Assembly (NCBI GenBank): GCA_019096065.1
Contig: JAGUCH010000008.1
Location: forward strand, 5,523,001-5,587,000
Source of the DNA: Paracyclopina nana
Lineage: Eukaryota > Arthropoda > Copepoda > Cyclopoida > Cyclopettidae
Direction of reading: 5' to 3'
DNA: 64,000 nucleotides
Part shown: piece after piece, positions 51,301 to 60,855 of the stretch
How positions within the stretch are numbered: position 1 is the first letter of the stretch
Layout of the letters: the number at the start of each line of letters is the position of its first letter
The notes under the pieces: model-generated
What the model saw: only the letters and a program-made list of their open reading frames with translations
The model's database searches: none
Told to the model about the DNA's origin: nothing
Translations under genes and position numbers: made by a program

Positions 51301-52820
51301 GTAAGATAAAAACATAAAACGTAGGACATAATTTGCTTAATGATGGTGAGATCATTCACGTCATTGAGACGAATTTTAGTCAACTAGCTTTTATTTTAAT
51401 GTTATGAATATTACGATTCTTCTCATTTGTTTTCATTTCCTTCATCTGAATTGATTTTTTAAAGGAAATTGCTCATTAATGAATTCTGCTAAACCGCTTG
51501 GTTTTAAAAGTGAACATCGCAAAAGAGTCAATTTTCTAATTTTGTTAGAGAACAGCAAAGTTGATTTCTGTGAGTGTAGCCTTTTTTGGATGCACCAAAT
51601 TCACGCTTTGACACACAGCACAGGGGAAAAATTCCTTTGTCAAATTCTCATTGGAAATTCGATGCTTGTTCATCTACTGAGCATGATTTTGATCAATGGT
51701 CCTAATCCCCCGCTCCTCTCAATATTTGGCTTTTTTGCTAGCAACTGCTGCTATTCAATAAGGTATCAATTAGATGACAAGAGCCTTTTTTACGTCCACT
51801 TCTGCATACCAAATGATATAATGAAAGGCTTCGAGAATTGTCGATGATGATCTGGACATGGCAATAATTGTTATTGAGTTGACAAAGATCTTTTTCTTTT
51901 GGCCCTCGGGGATGACAGCCACAATTCTCAGATCAAAGCAAATTAAGTGTGGGAAATAAATGGTAAACAAGCCCCCTTTACTTCACCTGACATGATTTTC
52001 CCAAGAAATTCAGGCTTGACAAAATGGCCGAAAAGTGAGGATTTTCAAAAAAGCTTTTAATTGACAAGAGTTTTTCTTCCACGTGGTTAGCAATCATTTG
52101 ACGCATGGACATTTTTTTGAGAGGCCTATTTTTCTCTTGATAGCATTTCACGAGGGCCAAAAAATTGAGCTAAGTGGAACTTTTATCATGTGTGATGCTG
52201 GTGAAATAATTCAAATTAGGAAAAGGCCTATTTAAAAGTCAGCCGTGAAGATATTTGCATATTTCATGAAAAGGCTATTATTAGCCAAGAAGAGGTGGCA
52301 ATTCTTCAATATTTGCTGACCCAAATTCATCTTTAAAGATTAGATAATCTAAGTGTGAACTCGTACAGCAAATAAGAAGGCTTTGACGACATTTTGCTTT
52401 TCTTTCAAATATACTACTTTTTGGCTTTTTTTTTGTTGCAATCAAGCCCAAAGTCGATTGAGGCTTGATTGTATTTTTTCAGTTTTCAGTGACCAAAGCT
52501 AAAAATTATCTACAGTATAATTCTTCTTCTAGTAATAACTTTACGGGTTGTTTACCGAGATGAAGTGATTATTATATATTGTATTTGCCCCATTTTCAGC
52601 TTTCATGAATGGATAATCCAAGGTGCAAAGTTGCTGACATGGATAAAGAAAAATCACCTCGTATTCAGGTGGAGGCAGAAAAATAGACATCTCATGATCT
52701 TTTAAGGCTGCATTCGTTCCAGTCACTTCAAAGGGAGTAGTAATTAAAGCAGAACTTACCGTTGGCGCTAACTAGGCAAAATAGGAGGAGAATCTTTGTC
52801 CAGGTCATTTGTTTCATCAT
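30360..52820 (-). CDS. GPI-anchored Ig/fibronectin-III cell adhesion protein, klingon-like
   Basis: Ten exons on the minus strand: 52820..52760, 37307..37170, 35966..35763, 34583..34462, 32115..31965, 31897..31800, 31597..31423, 31128..31001, 30938..30650, 30484..30360 (1491 nt, 496 aa). All junctions are GT-AG and the frame is unbroken. Residues 1-20 are a signal peptide (ending LLLFCLVSAN). Three Ig domains follow with their Cys pairs: C61-C116 (DSGEYDC), C160-C206 (HSGIYVC) and C249-C300 (DFGNYSC), each with the core Trp (IIW, ITWQ, VKWYKD). A fibronectin-III domain spans about 318-452 (NLTWSVNSFLPIDEYRI ... YEVIIQSRNREGWS). The tail ends in a hydrophobic run (STFSVAALTSTLALSMLAQ) with no cytoplasmic part, as for GPI anchoring. 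Three Ig plus one FN3 plus GPI is the Drosophila klingon arrangement, a homophilic neuronal adhesion molecule. Intron 1 is 15.45 kb; introns 3 and 4 hold tRNA-Lys genes. Confidence 0.9.
32164..32236 (+). tRNA. tRNA-Lys(CTT), copy 3
   Basis: Identical 73-nt gene, anticodon CTT, followed by ACCATTCTTTT. Inside intron 4 of the adhesion gene, antisense to it. Confidence 0.98.
32415..32487 (+). tRNA. tRNA-Lys(CTT), copy 4
   Basis: Identical 73-nt gene, anticodon CTT, with a T5 terminator; about 180 bp after copy 3 and in the same intron. Confidence 0.98.
34014..34021. promoter_or_regulatory. CRE palindrome in adhesion-gene intron 4
   Basis: Full TGACGTCA, with a CAGCTG E-box core nearby at 34004. 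May be an intronic enhancer site; sequence evidence only. Confidence 0.3.
35558..35630 (+). tRNA. tRNA-Lys(CTT), copy 5
   Basis: Identical 73-nt gene, anticodon CTT, with a T7 terminator; inside intron 3 of the adhesion gene, antisense to it. Confidence 0.98.
38067..38175. mobile_element. Short inverted-repeat element, 15-bp perfect arms
   Basis: ATTGCACACTGGCCG at 38067-38081 and its exact complement at 38161-38175 bound 109 bp. A further direct copy of GCACACTGGCC lies at 38184-38194. No obvious target-site duplication. Confidence 0.45.
39767..40055. mobile_element. MITE-like foldback element, 289 bp
   Basis: Ends GCCCCAACCAGAAATT and AATTTCTGGTTGGGGC are perfect 16-bp inverted repeats. 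The interior also folds back: TTATGTAACATTAACT on the left matches the complement of AGTTAATGTTACATAA on the right, and GTTTTA..CA..TTGAGTTT pairs likewise. No coding capacity. Confidence 0.65.
40798..40866. repeat. CG-rich imperfect hairpin with CAGCTG arm (1)
   Basis: Left arm GTCAGCTAGCGCGAGCGCGC and right arm GCGCGCGCGACAGCTG pair imperfectly across an AT-rich centre, standing out against AT-rich surroundings. Confidence 0.4.
41764..42560. repeat. Pair of diverged inverted repeats with coding-like similarity
   Basis: The minus strand of about 41860-41960 and the plus strand of about 42370-42460 share a segment that conceptually reads NGNIFHPLGLEGF... and TGNLFHPMGLQGY... and ends in CTCAGTTTATT. 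The similarity is stronger in the third of the sequence with this motif. It looks like two copies of an unknown repeat in opposite orientation. Confidence 0.45.
45471..45514. repeat. CG-rich hairpin with CAGCTG arms (2)
   Basis: GCAGCTGTTGCGCG at 45471-45484 and CGCGCAACAGCTGC at 45501-45514 are perfect 14-bp complements; CGCGTG/CACGCG continue the stem inward. Confidence 0.7.
46491..46544. repeat. CG-rich hairpin with CAGCTG arms (3)
   Basis: GTCAGCTGTTGCGC at 46491-46504 pairs with GCGCATCAGCTGAC at 46531-46544 with one mismatch. The left arm shares CAGCTGTTGCGCG with the hairpin 1 kb away. Confidence 0.65.
48313..48468. mobile_element. MITE with 14-bp terminal inverted repeats and TA flanks
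   Basis: GCCCGGTTCCAACA at 48315-48328 and TGTTGGAACCGGGC at 48453-48466 are perfect inverted ends, each flanked by TA as expected for a Tc1/mariner-type target duplication. The interior is largely palindromic (ATCAGCATAGT/ACTATGCTGAT; GTCAGGT/ACCTGAC around a CG-rich core). 152 bp plus the TA pair. Confidence 0.7.
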
Positions 52821-53499
52821 AGTCTTCTTTGTTTGTTGCCACTTTAAGCCGAAGAAAAAAAAATCCTTGCTCAGCCACTAAATAAATTCCTCTTTTTTGG
52901 TGGTCTGCCTTTCTTCTTCTTTGGCTCACAAATTGTCGCAAAGTCGTTCTTCTACAAAGAGAAAGATTGTGGGTAAGGAAATGACTGCAGCATGTTCACA
53001 GATACAAATGAAAGAAGACCGAATGCAAGTTTTTACTTTTTGGCCTCCTCTTGAGATAAGCAAGCTGCTTTTTATTAGGAGAGCTCTTTATGGTTATGGA
53101 TAAGAGTATATCCTGAAATTGGATGTCTTTCCGTCAAAGTAGGACATGAACTGAGATGCTGCGCTATTTGCTGTTGTTGCAGACATTCTATGCTAATCAA
53201 TTCTCATTCTAAGCGCTCTCAAGGATTTCCAAATCCAGATGATTGAGGTCACCTGCTGCTCATTTCAGCACATGCTAATTCGATCCAGATGAAGATGATT
53301 GAGGAAAATGTGGCACTTGTGTGCTAAATGTAACATAATTCACGTGAGAATTGAGAATGTGATGTTCATCTGCGAAATATTAGCGTTAAGAGTCTTTCTT
53401 AATTTTGAGGTCAATTTCAGCTTCGCACGCTGAAAACAAAATTGATACAAGACAATCAAGTCTCATTAAAGTCAAGAAAATAGAAATACTTTTAAAAAT

Positions 53500-53569
53500 G
53501 TATCTTACACCGGGAATTGAAAATTTCGTTAAAAGTATCCTACACCGGGAATTGAAAATTTCGTTAAAA
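53500..53569. repeat. Tandem duplication of 35 bp
   Basis: Two adjacent 35-bp copies (53500-53534, 53535-53569) differing by one base, core TACACCGGGAATTGAAAATT. Recent slippage or unequal exchange. Confidence 0.9.
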
Positions 53570-55521
53570 CTCAATTTTCTTGTAAATGAACACCATTTAA
53601 AACTGATGATTACCTCAATATGAGTGTAGGCAACAGTTTTATTCACTATAGAAGATGTTGTTCCTATTGTGGCAAGCCCCAAAAGCTTAATCTCTTTTTT
53701 ATGCTCATTACACAGGCCTGAGTGGTTGCTTTGAGGAACCACCGTTGTAAACTACAGTAAACAACTCACTTGGTTTTTGGCTGCTGCTGGCAAATCGGCT
53801 TAAAAAGTATATAATCCAAGCACTGCTAAAATTCACAAAAGAAGCACACTGATGATGTCAAGTCCGTTTAGCGCGAAGCTACGAACCAAACTGAATTTCT
53901 GTTGTCGGCCAAATCCAAAGCAACGGACATCGAGTCGCGCTTACTTTTTCCGCAACGGCGAATGGCGGCGCGAAACGCGGTTTACACGCTTTCACCCGCG
54001 CGTTACAAAATCCGGGAGTCATGAGATCATGACACTGATAATTCTTATCTTTGGCTATGAATGTCACGTCTCAATTTAGCATTTTTCATGATAACACACA
54101 CATTATATATGGAAATGTGAATTTGCAGAGGGGCATTTCCTCGCATTTTTGGCACACTGGTCACAGCATAAATGGCTTCACTTTGATTTTTGATGGTTGT
54201 TATTTTTGTTTTTACTGCTGAATCACGATCCTTGTTGAAATTCCATTTGGCGCCATTATGTTAAAAAAAGGTGGAGACGAGAGCTTTTGTTGTATTGGTG
54301 GCTCTAATTGATCGCAGCACTCTACTACACAGTGATACTGAAATTCATGCTGAATGAGATTTACGATCTTGCGGACATCTTTTCTATACTTAATTTATGG
54401 CCGACATTTTCCAACTCCTCGCTTTTATTCCATTAGATACCTATTTATCCATGCACGGCAATTACGTCCTGCTATTAGTGACAAAGGTGGTTTTTTCCTC
54501 CTGCATACCTTACTTACTTTTACAGTATACTGCAGTAGTGAGGTAATTTCAGAAAGGTTCGGCCCAGTGTGGTTGAAATGAGTCAAGTTCCATTAGATCT
54601 TGATTTGTTTGTGGTGGATGGATCTCAAAATGTGTAGTAGGTGGATATATGTTTGTACCAAGTGGCGAAGGAAAGGTTAATGCTAATGGAAAAATATGTT
54701 TGGAGTCAACATGAAGAAGAGAGCCTGTCCGTCATTTTGATGAGCACAAAAAATACTTACTTCTTCCCAGCTGGAATCTACTTGGCAAAACCTCTCGAGA
54801 ACGATGCTCACTTTGCATTTAGCTTTATGAACTCACTCACTTTTTTGCCACTCTTCAAAATTCAGTCTTGAATTACTTTACAGCTTCCAGACTAAAATCT
54901 GCCACTTTGAGCTACGCTCTTTTCAAAAAGGAGCATTTTTCTGTAATAATCCGCAGTCCTTCAATGCATAATTGAAGCTGAAGGAACAGAGGACAAAAAT
55001 ATGAAGGATGTAAATCAAATCTTCCATTTTTCTCCTGTTAAAGATTAAAGTATGGCCAAAATGAATAAAAAAGCGACGTAAAATGAAGAAGGTGCATAAA
55101 GATATTAGAAATGTATATACAATTGTGGGTCAATTGAAGCATGGTATTTGAAATAAGACTCCAGGTGAGATTTCGTTATTTCCTTTGAACCGATATCATT
55201 TCAAGAATAGAGCCACCAGCAGGGATGCACGAATATTCGTTGTTTCACGACTTTTTTACTCTCCTATGCTGCCATTTTTCAAGAATCTCAGAAGCCAGCA
55301 GCGCCAATATTGGGCGTTATGCACGATCTTCAATTGCAATAATTCTTGTGCTTGGAAATCCGACGATTTTCAGACAGCCAACTCGGTGGGAGATCGAAAA
55401 ATGGCTTGATCTCAGCATCACGACACAAAAAGTAATGCGAAAAAAATGCACAACGAGCCGACATTTTTTCACACTTTTCCACTCGGAATCACGTTGCATT
55501 TGTTATTGTTTTGATTGAGGC

Positions 55522-55561
55522 GCGCGCGCACTGGTCAAGCGTTCTTGACCAGTGTGCGCGC
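55522..55561. repeat. Strong CG-rich hairpin, 18-bp arms, 4-nt loop
   Basis: GCGCGCGCACTGGTCAAG at 55522-55539 and CTTGACCAGTGTGCGCGC at 55544-55561 pair with a single mismatch around loop CGTT. Confidence 0.85.
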
Positions 55562-58500
55562 ACAGAAGTCACGGTAAGCTCAGTTGGCATGCTTGCAAAC
55601 TGAGAATGACCTGTTGGCAAGTATGCTAAATGGTGCAGCATTTTTGAATTAATTAGCCACATGTATACTTCAGGCGAGCCATAAAAACCAGCCACACACA
55701 TTTTTTTCTCAGAAGTGATTTCCAATTCAAATATTTATCGAGAATGAGGCGTTCATCTATCATTTTACCACGAACAAAATCAATCAACTTTATTTTTTCA
55801 ATGCTTTAAAAACAACGAAAAGCTGATACGTAAAGGTTTCTATTTGCTAATAATCCGACCTTTGTGGTGATTGTGTGGCATCTAGCCTCTTGTAAACTGT
55901 AATTGATCGAGTTGCTAAGATATTTCGCCATATGGACAACATAACGCAAGTAAAGTAATGAGATTGACTCTACGCAAGCACTGTGGGCAAAAAAGACTAA
56001 AACGCACATGATCGACCACCCTTGAAGGAATCTGTTAATGAGCAAAAAAGAAGCTGGAGTTTGATGCAAGCGGGGCTTTTTCGCACGTTTTCCCCACCGT
56101 GCTTCCGCTAAGAGCACCCGAAGCATCCATTCTTGTCCGCCCTCCCATAAAGGAGAGACAATATCATTTTGCCCCAGTCTAAGGAATGAATTGGCGACCT
56201 TTTGCCATCTTCCTACGACAAATAATACATGTCAAAGTAGACCGCGGTCTACAAATGGAGCAAAGTGATGTCGGAAGATGTGGACAGAATATTCTATGAA
56301 AAAATTGAGAAATGGCCAGCCTTGAGTATTTTGGAAGCTTGTTTATCAAAGATGAGCTAAACAAGCTCAAAAGGCAAAGTTGTGCAAAGAAAAGCCGAGC
56401 ACAAGGGGATGAAAAGTTTTGATTGGAACTGAGCACTTGGCTCCACAGTGGGACGTATTTCCGCCTCGAGAGGGAAAATGGCAGTATATTCAATTTTCGT
56501 CTGTAGCACTATTATTTATGAGTCATAAATCCAAACTGAGACAACATGCATGAAGTATATGTACTATGTGCTTGCATTGGATCTAATGCAACGTTCATCT
56601 ATCTCAATATTTTTTATATGGTGTTTATATTTTTTTGAGCAAAGTGTTATACTAGACATAATTTTTCCAGTTAGTGCACAATTCTTCGCTCAAAGGATCA
56701 TGGTAAATCCGTCTCGGACGTCTATCTAGAAAAAAATTCAAAACATATCCTACTTAAACTCAGTATTTATTTATTATATCTAATGGTGCAATTGAAAAAA
56801 ATCAGTCCTGCAATTGTGAAATACGAGACTGAAAGCAGTGCTACAATTATAGCCCCACCCTAAAGCTGAGTAAGTAAACATCGATGGAGGGATCAATACT
56901 ATATTATAAGAATTAAGAGCCGTTTTCGGCCCTGATTTTTTACTGGCGCTAGAAGGCGCCAATGCAAATTATGGAATGTCTGCACGCATGTTTGGCTTGT
57001 GTCCACACAGTGGGCACATGCCAATGAGAAAGCCACTTCACGAAAAATAATCCACCGTGCTTTTTTAGCTTCTTTGTTGAGCGTATGGTGCGAGATATAC
57101 AGCTACAACTACATATAGCGCGTTATTTTCTACGAACGCGCCAAAAAGTTGTAAAAGGCAACAATTAAATATCGATTAGATAAGCGAGAGAACAATACTC
57201 AGAAAAGCCTACTTCTACTACAGTGAACAAAGTGTAGTTTATGTGTGTGCTTATTTTTCTCCCTTTTATCGTGAACAGAAAGAGCTTTCATTCAACACCT
57301 TTTTTTCCTGATACCTGTCAAACTCTATTTCTTGAGAATCTACAGCCAGTCTGCTGACAACTGGCACACTGGGCCTTTTCAAGAAAAAATAATCCATCAT
57401 GAATTACCTCTTCTTCCATTTTTTAAAAGTACTAAATGATATGTCAAGGTTAAAAGAAAGCCGAGTGCTTTTTAAAGCATCACTTCCGCATTGTGCTTCT
57501 TCTGGTCAAATCTGTGAGGATCATGTTTCATGTTCTCAACTTGTCACAAAAATTAGGCCAAAAAAGAAGAAAGCTTTCTAGACATTTCCTACTCAATTTG
57601 AAAGCTATTTCAGGCCTCTAAAATAGCAGACAGTTTTAACTTGTTTTTGTGAGTATGCGCTGGTAGCTGAAGAAGCTGTAAAAATTGCGTGAAATGATCA
57701 TTGCATGGTATTATTTCAGTTTCACTGGCTTAGTTTTATCACTCCAGTGTGCGAGGTAATCCCAAGGGAAACTTCTTGCAATTGCACAATGAGCAGACAA
57801 TTTTCAGAAAAGCACAAATCATTTCAATGCCATGCGGGTATTAAATGTTGCCACTTTTATTTTTCGGGATAAATTCAAAATAATAAAGTGATTTTTTAGG
57901 CTCTTTTGTACCAGTGTGGCAGTAAGGAAGCGAGCGTTTTTGTAGTCTGTAAAGCAATAAATAGCCCATGACTTTGGTGGCACCCCGCTAAATGCCAGCA
58001 ATTAAAACCGCCCCCACGCCTAGAAGTGAAAGTAGACTATTAGACAAAAGTACTCAAAATTACCCCTTTTGCACCCTTAATCTTAATGGACTATGACAAT
58101 TAATGAGCCTCGTTATAACTTTTGCAATTTCTGTACTTACACTGTGAACTTTCCAAACTTGATGTAAATGATTTTTAATAGTCTGTCATGGTGAAAATCC
58201 TCAAGATTTGCCTCTTAAATCCCTAAGGAGGAAGCCAACTCTTTGGAAACTGCAGATTTTTAAACACAAGAGTATGAAGTAAAATTCACCGTTATTCTCA
58301 CCCAATTTTTTATCTCTCTTGGGACGCAACAAAGAAGTAGTTTACGTTGACTTTTTTGTCCCTTCTTGTCACCCCCATATTTTGCCATAATAGAAATTAT
58401 CCCGAGGAGCCAAGAAAAATAGCCATTTTTGAAAGAAAGATTCCCACTTTCATCACCTCCCTAATCTTCTTAGTAAATAGTAGACAAAAAAGTCCCTTTA

Positions 58501-59289
58501 GTAGCACATGCATAGATCCAAGATAACTTGTCTAGACATGTTGTTGCTTTTGTTGTCTAGATATTTTTTGAATGATGAATTATTGACGCAGAGCTCGCAC
58601 ATCAAAAAAGCCCTCAATAGAAAACAGCTCTATAAGTGCCCTAAAAAATGAGCCTCGGTTTCTATTTTTTCACGTTACTGCGCGTCAGCAAACGTTTTTA
58701 CAGGCATCTATTGTGTATAATACCAAAAAAAATAATATTTCAAAAACGTACTATGCTTACAGGGATTAATTGGAAATATTTCAAAACTCAAAGTTTCTTT
58801 AAAAGAGAAAACAGGCAGCTATAAATTAAATCGCCTTGGCAATCGTAGGAGAGCTCGACTTAAAAAGTGATCTGTTTTCTTGGTGTTTGGTCAGCTTTGG
58901 CGTTTCTCACGTCTGTTTGTTGTTGATTCACTTTGCTTGTGAGTACTACCAAAGTTGTTGCATCTAGAAAAACAAGGAGGAAATACAGTAATGTCTTTCA
59001 CTTTTTGGACAGCTTTCTCTGGAGAAAAAGCCTACCATGAATTTTAAGGAGGAAATCTAGAGTAATCAGGTTTGCAATCCAGATGAGAATTGGGCAACAT
59101 GTGTGATTTTTTATCATGAAAATTGGCTGATGATTCTCATGAATATGAAATTGCCAATTGAGGAGTAGATTTTTTCTGCCACCATCAAATTCAATTTGTA
59201 GCACATCTGGAGAGGAGCTGTGTGGAAGCTTTCTTAACAAAAATAGCTTTTTCGCCATCTACTTCCACAATACACATACTCAGATTTAT

Positions 59290-59308
59290 GGGCTCTAAAT
59301 TAGAGCCC
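59290..59308. repeat. Perfect 19-bp palindrome
   Basis: GGGCTCTAA at 59290 and TTAGAGCCC to 59308 around a single central A. Confidence 0.6.
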
Positions 59309-59533
59309 GCCCGTCTAGGTAACCAGACATTTGAAGGTCTCTGATGCCGCGCCCTAAAAAACCAATTCGGGTTTCTGTCAGCTGATATCATGATGATGAT
59401 TACGAGGAATTGCTGCCAAAGAAGCTCCCCTTCTCAACATATGACCAAAAAAATGTCTCATTGAAAGGCGGTGAATAATTTGCTATCTTGCAGTGCGCTC
59501 CATTTGGTCTGTCCAATAAGGAAATAAAAATTT

Positions 59534-59606
59534 CGATCGTGACAGGACTCGAACCTGCAATCCTCAGATCCGAAGTCTAATGCCTTATCCATTAGGCCAC
59601 ACGACC
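59534..59606 (-). tRNA. tRNA-Arg(TCG)
   Basis: 73-nt gene on the minus strand: acceptor GGTCGTG/CACGATC (one G-T pair), A box TGGCCTAATGG, anticodon loop CTTCGGA (anticodon TCG), B box GGTTCGAGTCC, discriminator G, then a T5 terminator. No intron. An LTR retrotransposon starts about 78 bp beyond its 5' end. Confidence 0.97.
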
Positions 59607-60280
59607 CTACTTATTGATAGTCCTCATTTTGATTAATAATAACAGCAAAAAATAAGCTTACCTGATAAAGCTTTTAATCTAATTGTAGCAGGGAGCGTGT
59701 CGGCCTACGGGTCGACCGCTCGCTGCGCGCGCTCGCCTCGGGCGCGCGGTAGTATAACGAGTAGTATAGTGTGATCATCAGTAAAGGAAATAAATTCACC
59801 GCATTGACACGTGTTGTCTGCGGCCCAAAGACTGACCTCTGCTAGCCTCCAGGCCCGTCCCCGCTTGACGTAGCCTAGATACGAGTAGTGGCTTGATAAG
59901 TCACAGTAGTATATCTCGACCTACTACAGATGGCGCGGGTCGTTGGACCTGTGATTTCATCACTCTACTACCCATTAAGTACATCCTGCCGGAAGCTATA
60001 AGTGCTAAGTATACACGATAAGTATAAAAGGGATAATAGTGCTGCTCAAATAATATCATGCTCGAGTCAACTGCCAGAACATGAACCTACGTGCAAGCCA
60101 CGAAGTAAAGAGAGATTAATGCTGAAAGCATGAAAGGCAGTTGACTATAAAAAGTAAAATAGTGGTGGCTAAAATGTAAAAATGTAAAGCTCAGACCAGA
60201 GCAAAAGGGCAAAGATCACTCTGCAATAGCTGCAGCTGCAAACAATCAAAAAGCTATCAAATAACAATCAAAGGGATTGT

Positions 60281-60371
60281 CCGTGAGAGCCAGCGGCCGA
60301 ATGGTCAGCCCGGCCAACGCTGGTGCAAATCATTGTAGATCCTAGTTAAGCTAGGGCCGGTCAACTCACGG
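60281..60371 (+). repeat. LTR stem unit A
   Basis: Closed by CCGTGAG/CTCACGG. Contains GGCCGAATGGTC, then GCTGGTGCAAATCATT and a second stem before GGGCCGGTCA. GGCCGAATGGTC resembles the A box of class-II tRNAs (Leu, Ser). Confidence 0.55.
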
Positions 60372-60405
60372 GCGAATTCCAACTGCAGGTGATCAAATAG
60401 TAATT

Positions 60406-60500
60406 GTTATGGGGGGACAATGGCCGAATGGTCGGGGCTGCTAACACCAGTCGCAAATCATTTGGATTCCAGTGAATGCTGGAGCCGGCCACCCCATGAC
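60406..60500 (+). repeat. LTR stem unit B
   Basis: Closed by GTTATGGGG/CCCCATGAC (one mismatch). Shares with unit A GGCCGAATGGTC, CGCAAATCATT and GGAGCCGGCCA in the same order; has GGATTCCA where a tRNA B box would be. Confidence 0.55.
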
Positions 60501-60547
60501 AATGTACAAATAAAGGGGTGGAGAAGGAGGATAGAAGCTCATGACCA

Positions 60548-60626
60548 CGTGGTGACCACATGACCGGTAGCGGATCAACAGCTGCGAGCTATCAGGATTC
60601 CACTGAAGCTAAAGCTGGTCACCACG
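60548..60626 (+). repeat. LTR stem unit C, diverged
   Basis: Closed by CGTGGTGACC/GGTCACCACG, with CACGTG at both ends. Shares the 3' part with unit B (GGATTCCA.TGAA.GCT..AGC.GG). Confidence 0.45.
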
Positions 60627-60753
60627 TGCGGGTCACGGTCAAATAAACGATAAGGAGAAATGTGACACCAGCGTGGCATTTTCGGTGGTCAGTAAACAAT
60701 CAATAAATGTCACGCCACAACCCTCTGCAGTGACCTGCGAGCGCGTTGGCGGA

Positions 60754-60790
60754 TATATAAGACCGCGCTGGTGGGGAATAGCTATCAGTT
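60754..60790 (+). promoter_or_regulatory. LTR core promoter: TATA box and initiator
   Basis: TATATAA at 60754-60760 and the arthropod Inr TCAGTT at 60785-60790, about 30 nt apart. Predicted transcript start near 60787, giving a leader of only about 70 nt before the gag ATG. Confidence 0.7.
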
Positions 60791-60855
60791 CCTTTCGGGC
60801 TTTCCCTCAGTTAACAGTAATCACAACTCACTTCATTGTTGAATCGTAGACCACC

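Larger units (their letters stand above)
37308..52759 (-). other. 15.45-kb first intron of the adhesion gene
   Basis: This stretch separates the signal-peptide exon from the first Ig exon. Phase matches at both ends (AAC G / GC ATT). I find no further exon and no nested protein gene that I can support. It holds foldback elements (38067-38175, 39767-40055, 48313-48468), a diverged inverted duplication (41764-42560) and three CG-rich hairpins (40798-40866, 45471-45514, 46491-46544). Long first introns in developmental adhesion genes often carry enhancers. Confidence 0.75.
52821..59533. other. 6.7-kb stretch without a supported protein gene
   Basis: It holds the adhesion-gene promoter at its left end. 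Otherwise I see a 35-bp tandem duplication (53500-53569), a CG-rich island (about 53930-54005), a strong hairpin (55522-55561) and a short palindrome (59290-59308). Frames up to about 118 codons occur, but none shows a domain. Confidence 0.5.
59684..60816 (+). repeat. Putative 5' LTR (limits approximate)
   Basis: The proposed LTR runs TGTAGC...GTTAACA, i.e. TG...CA ends with TGT/ACA. It contains three stem-closed units and a TATA-Inr promoter. No primer-binding site starting TGG was recognised after the proposed end, so the right limit is uncertain. Confidence 0.45.
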
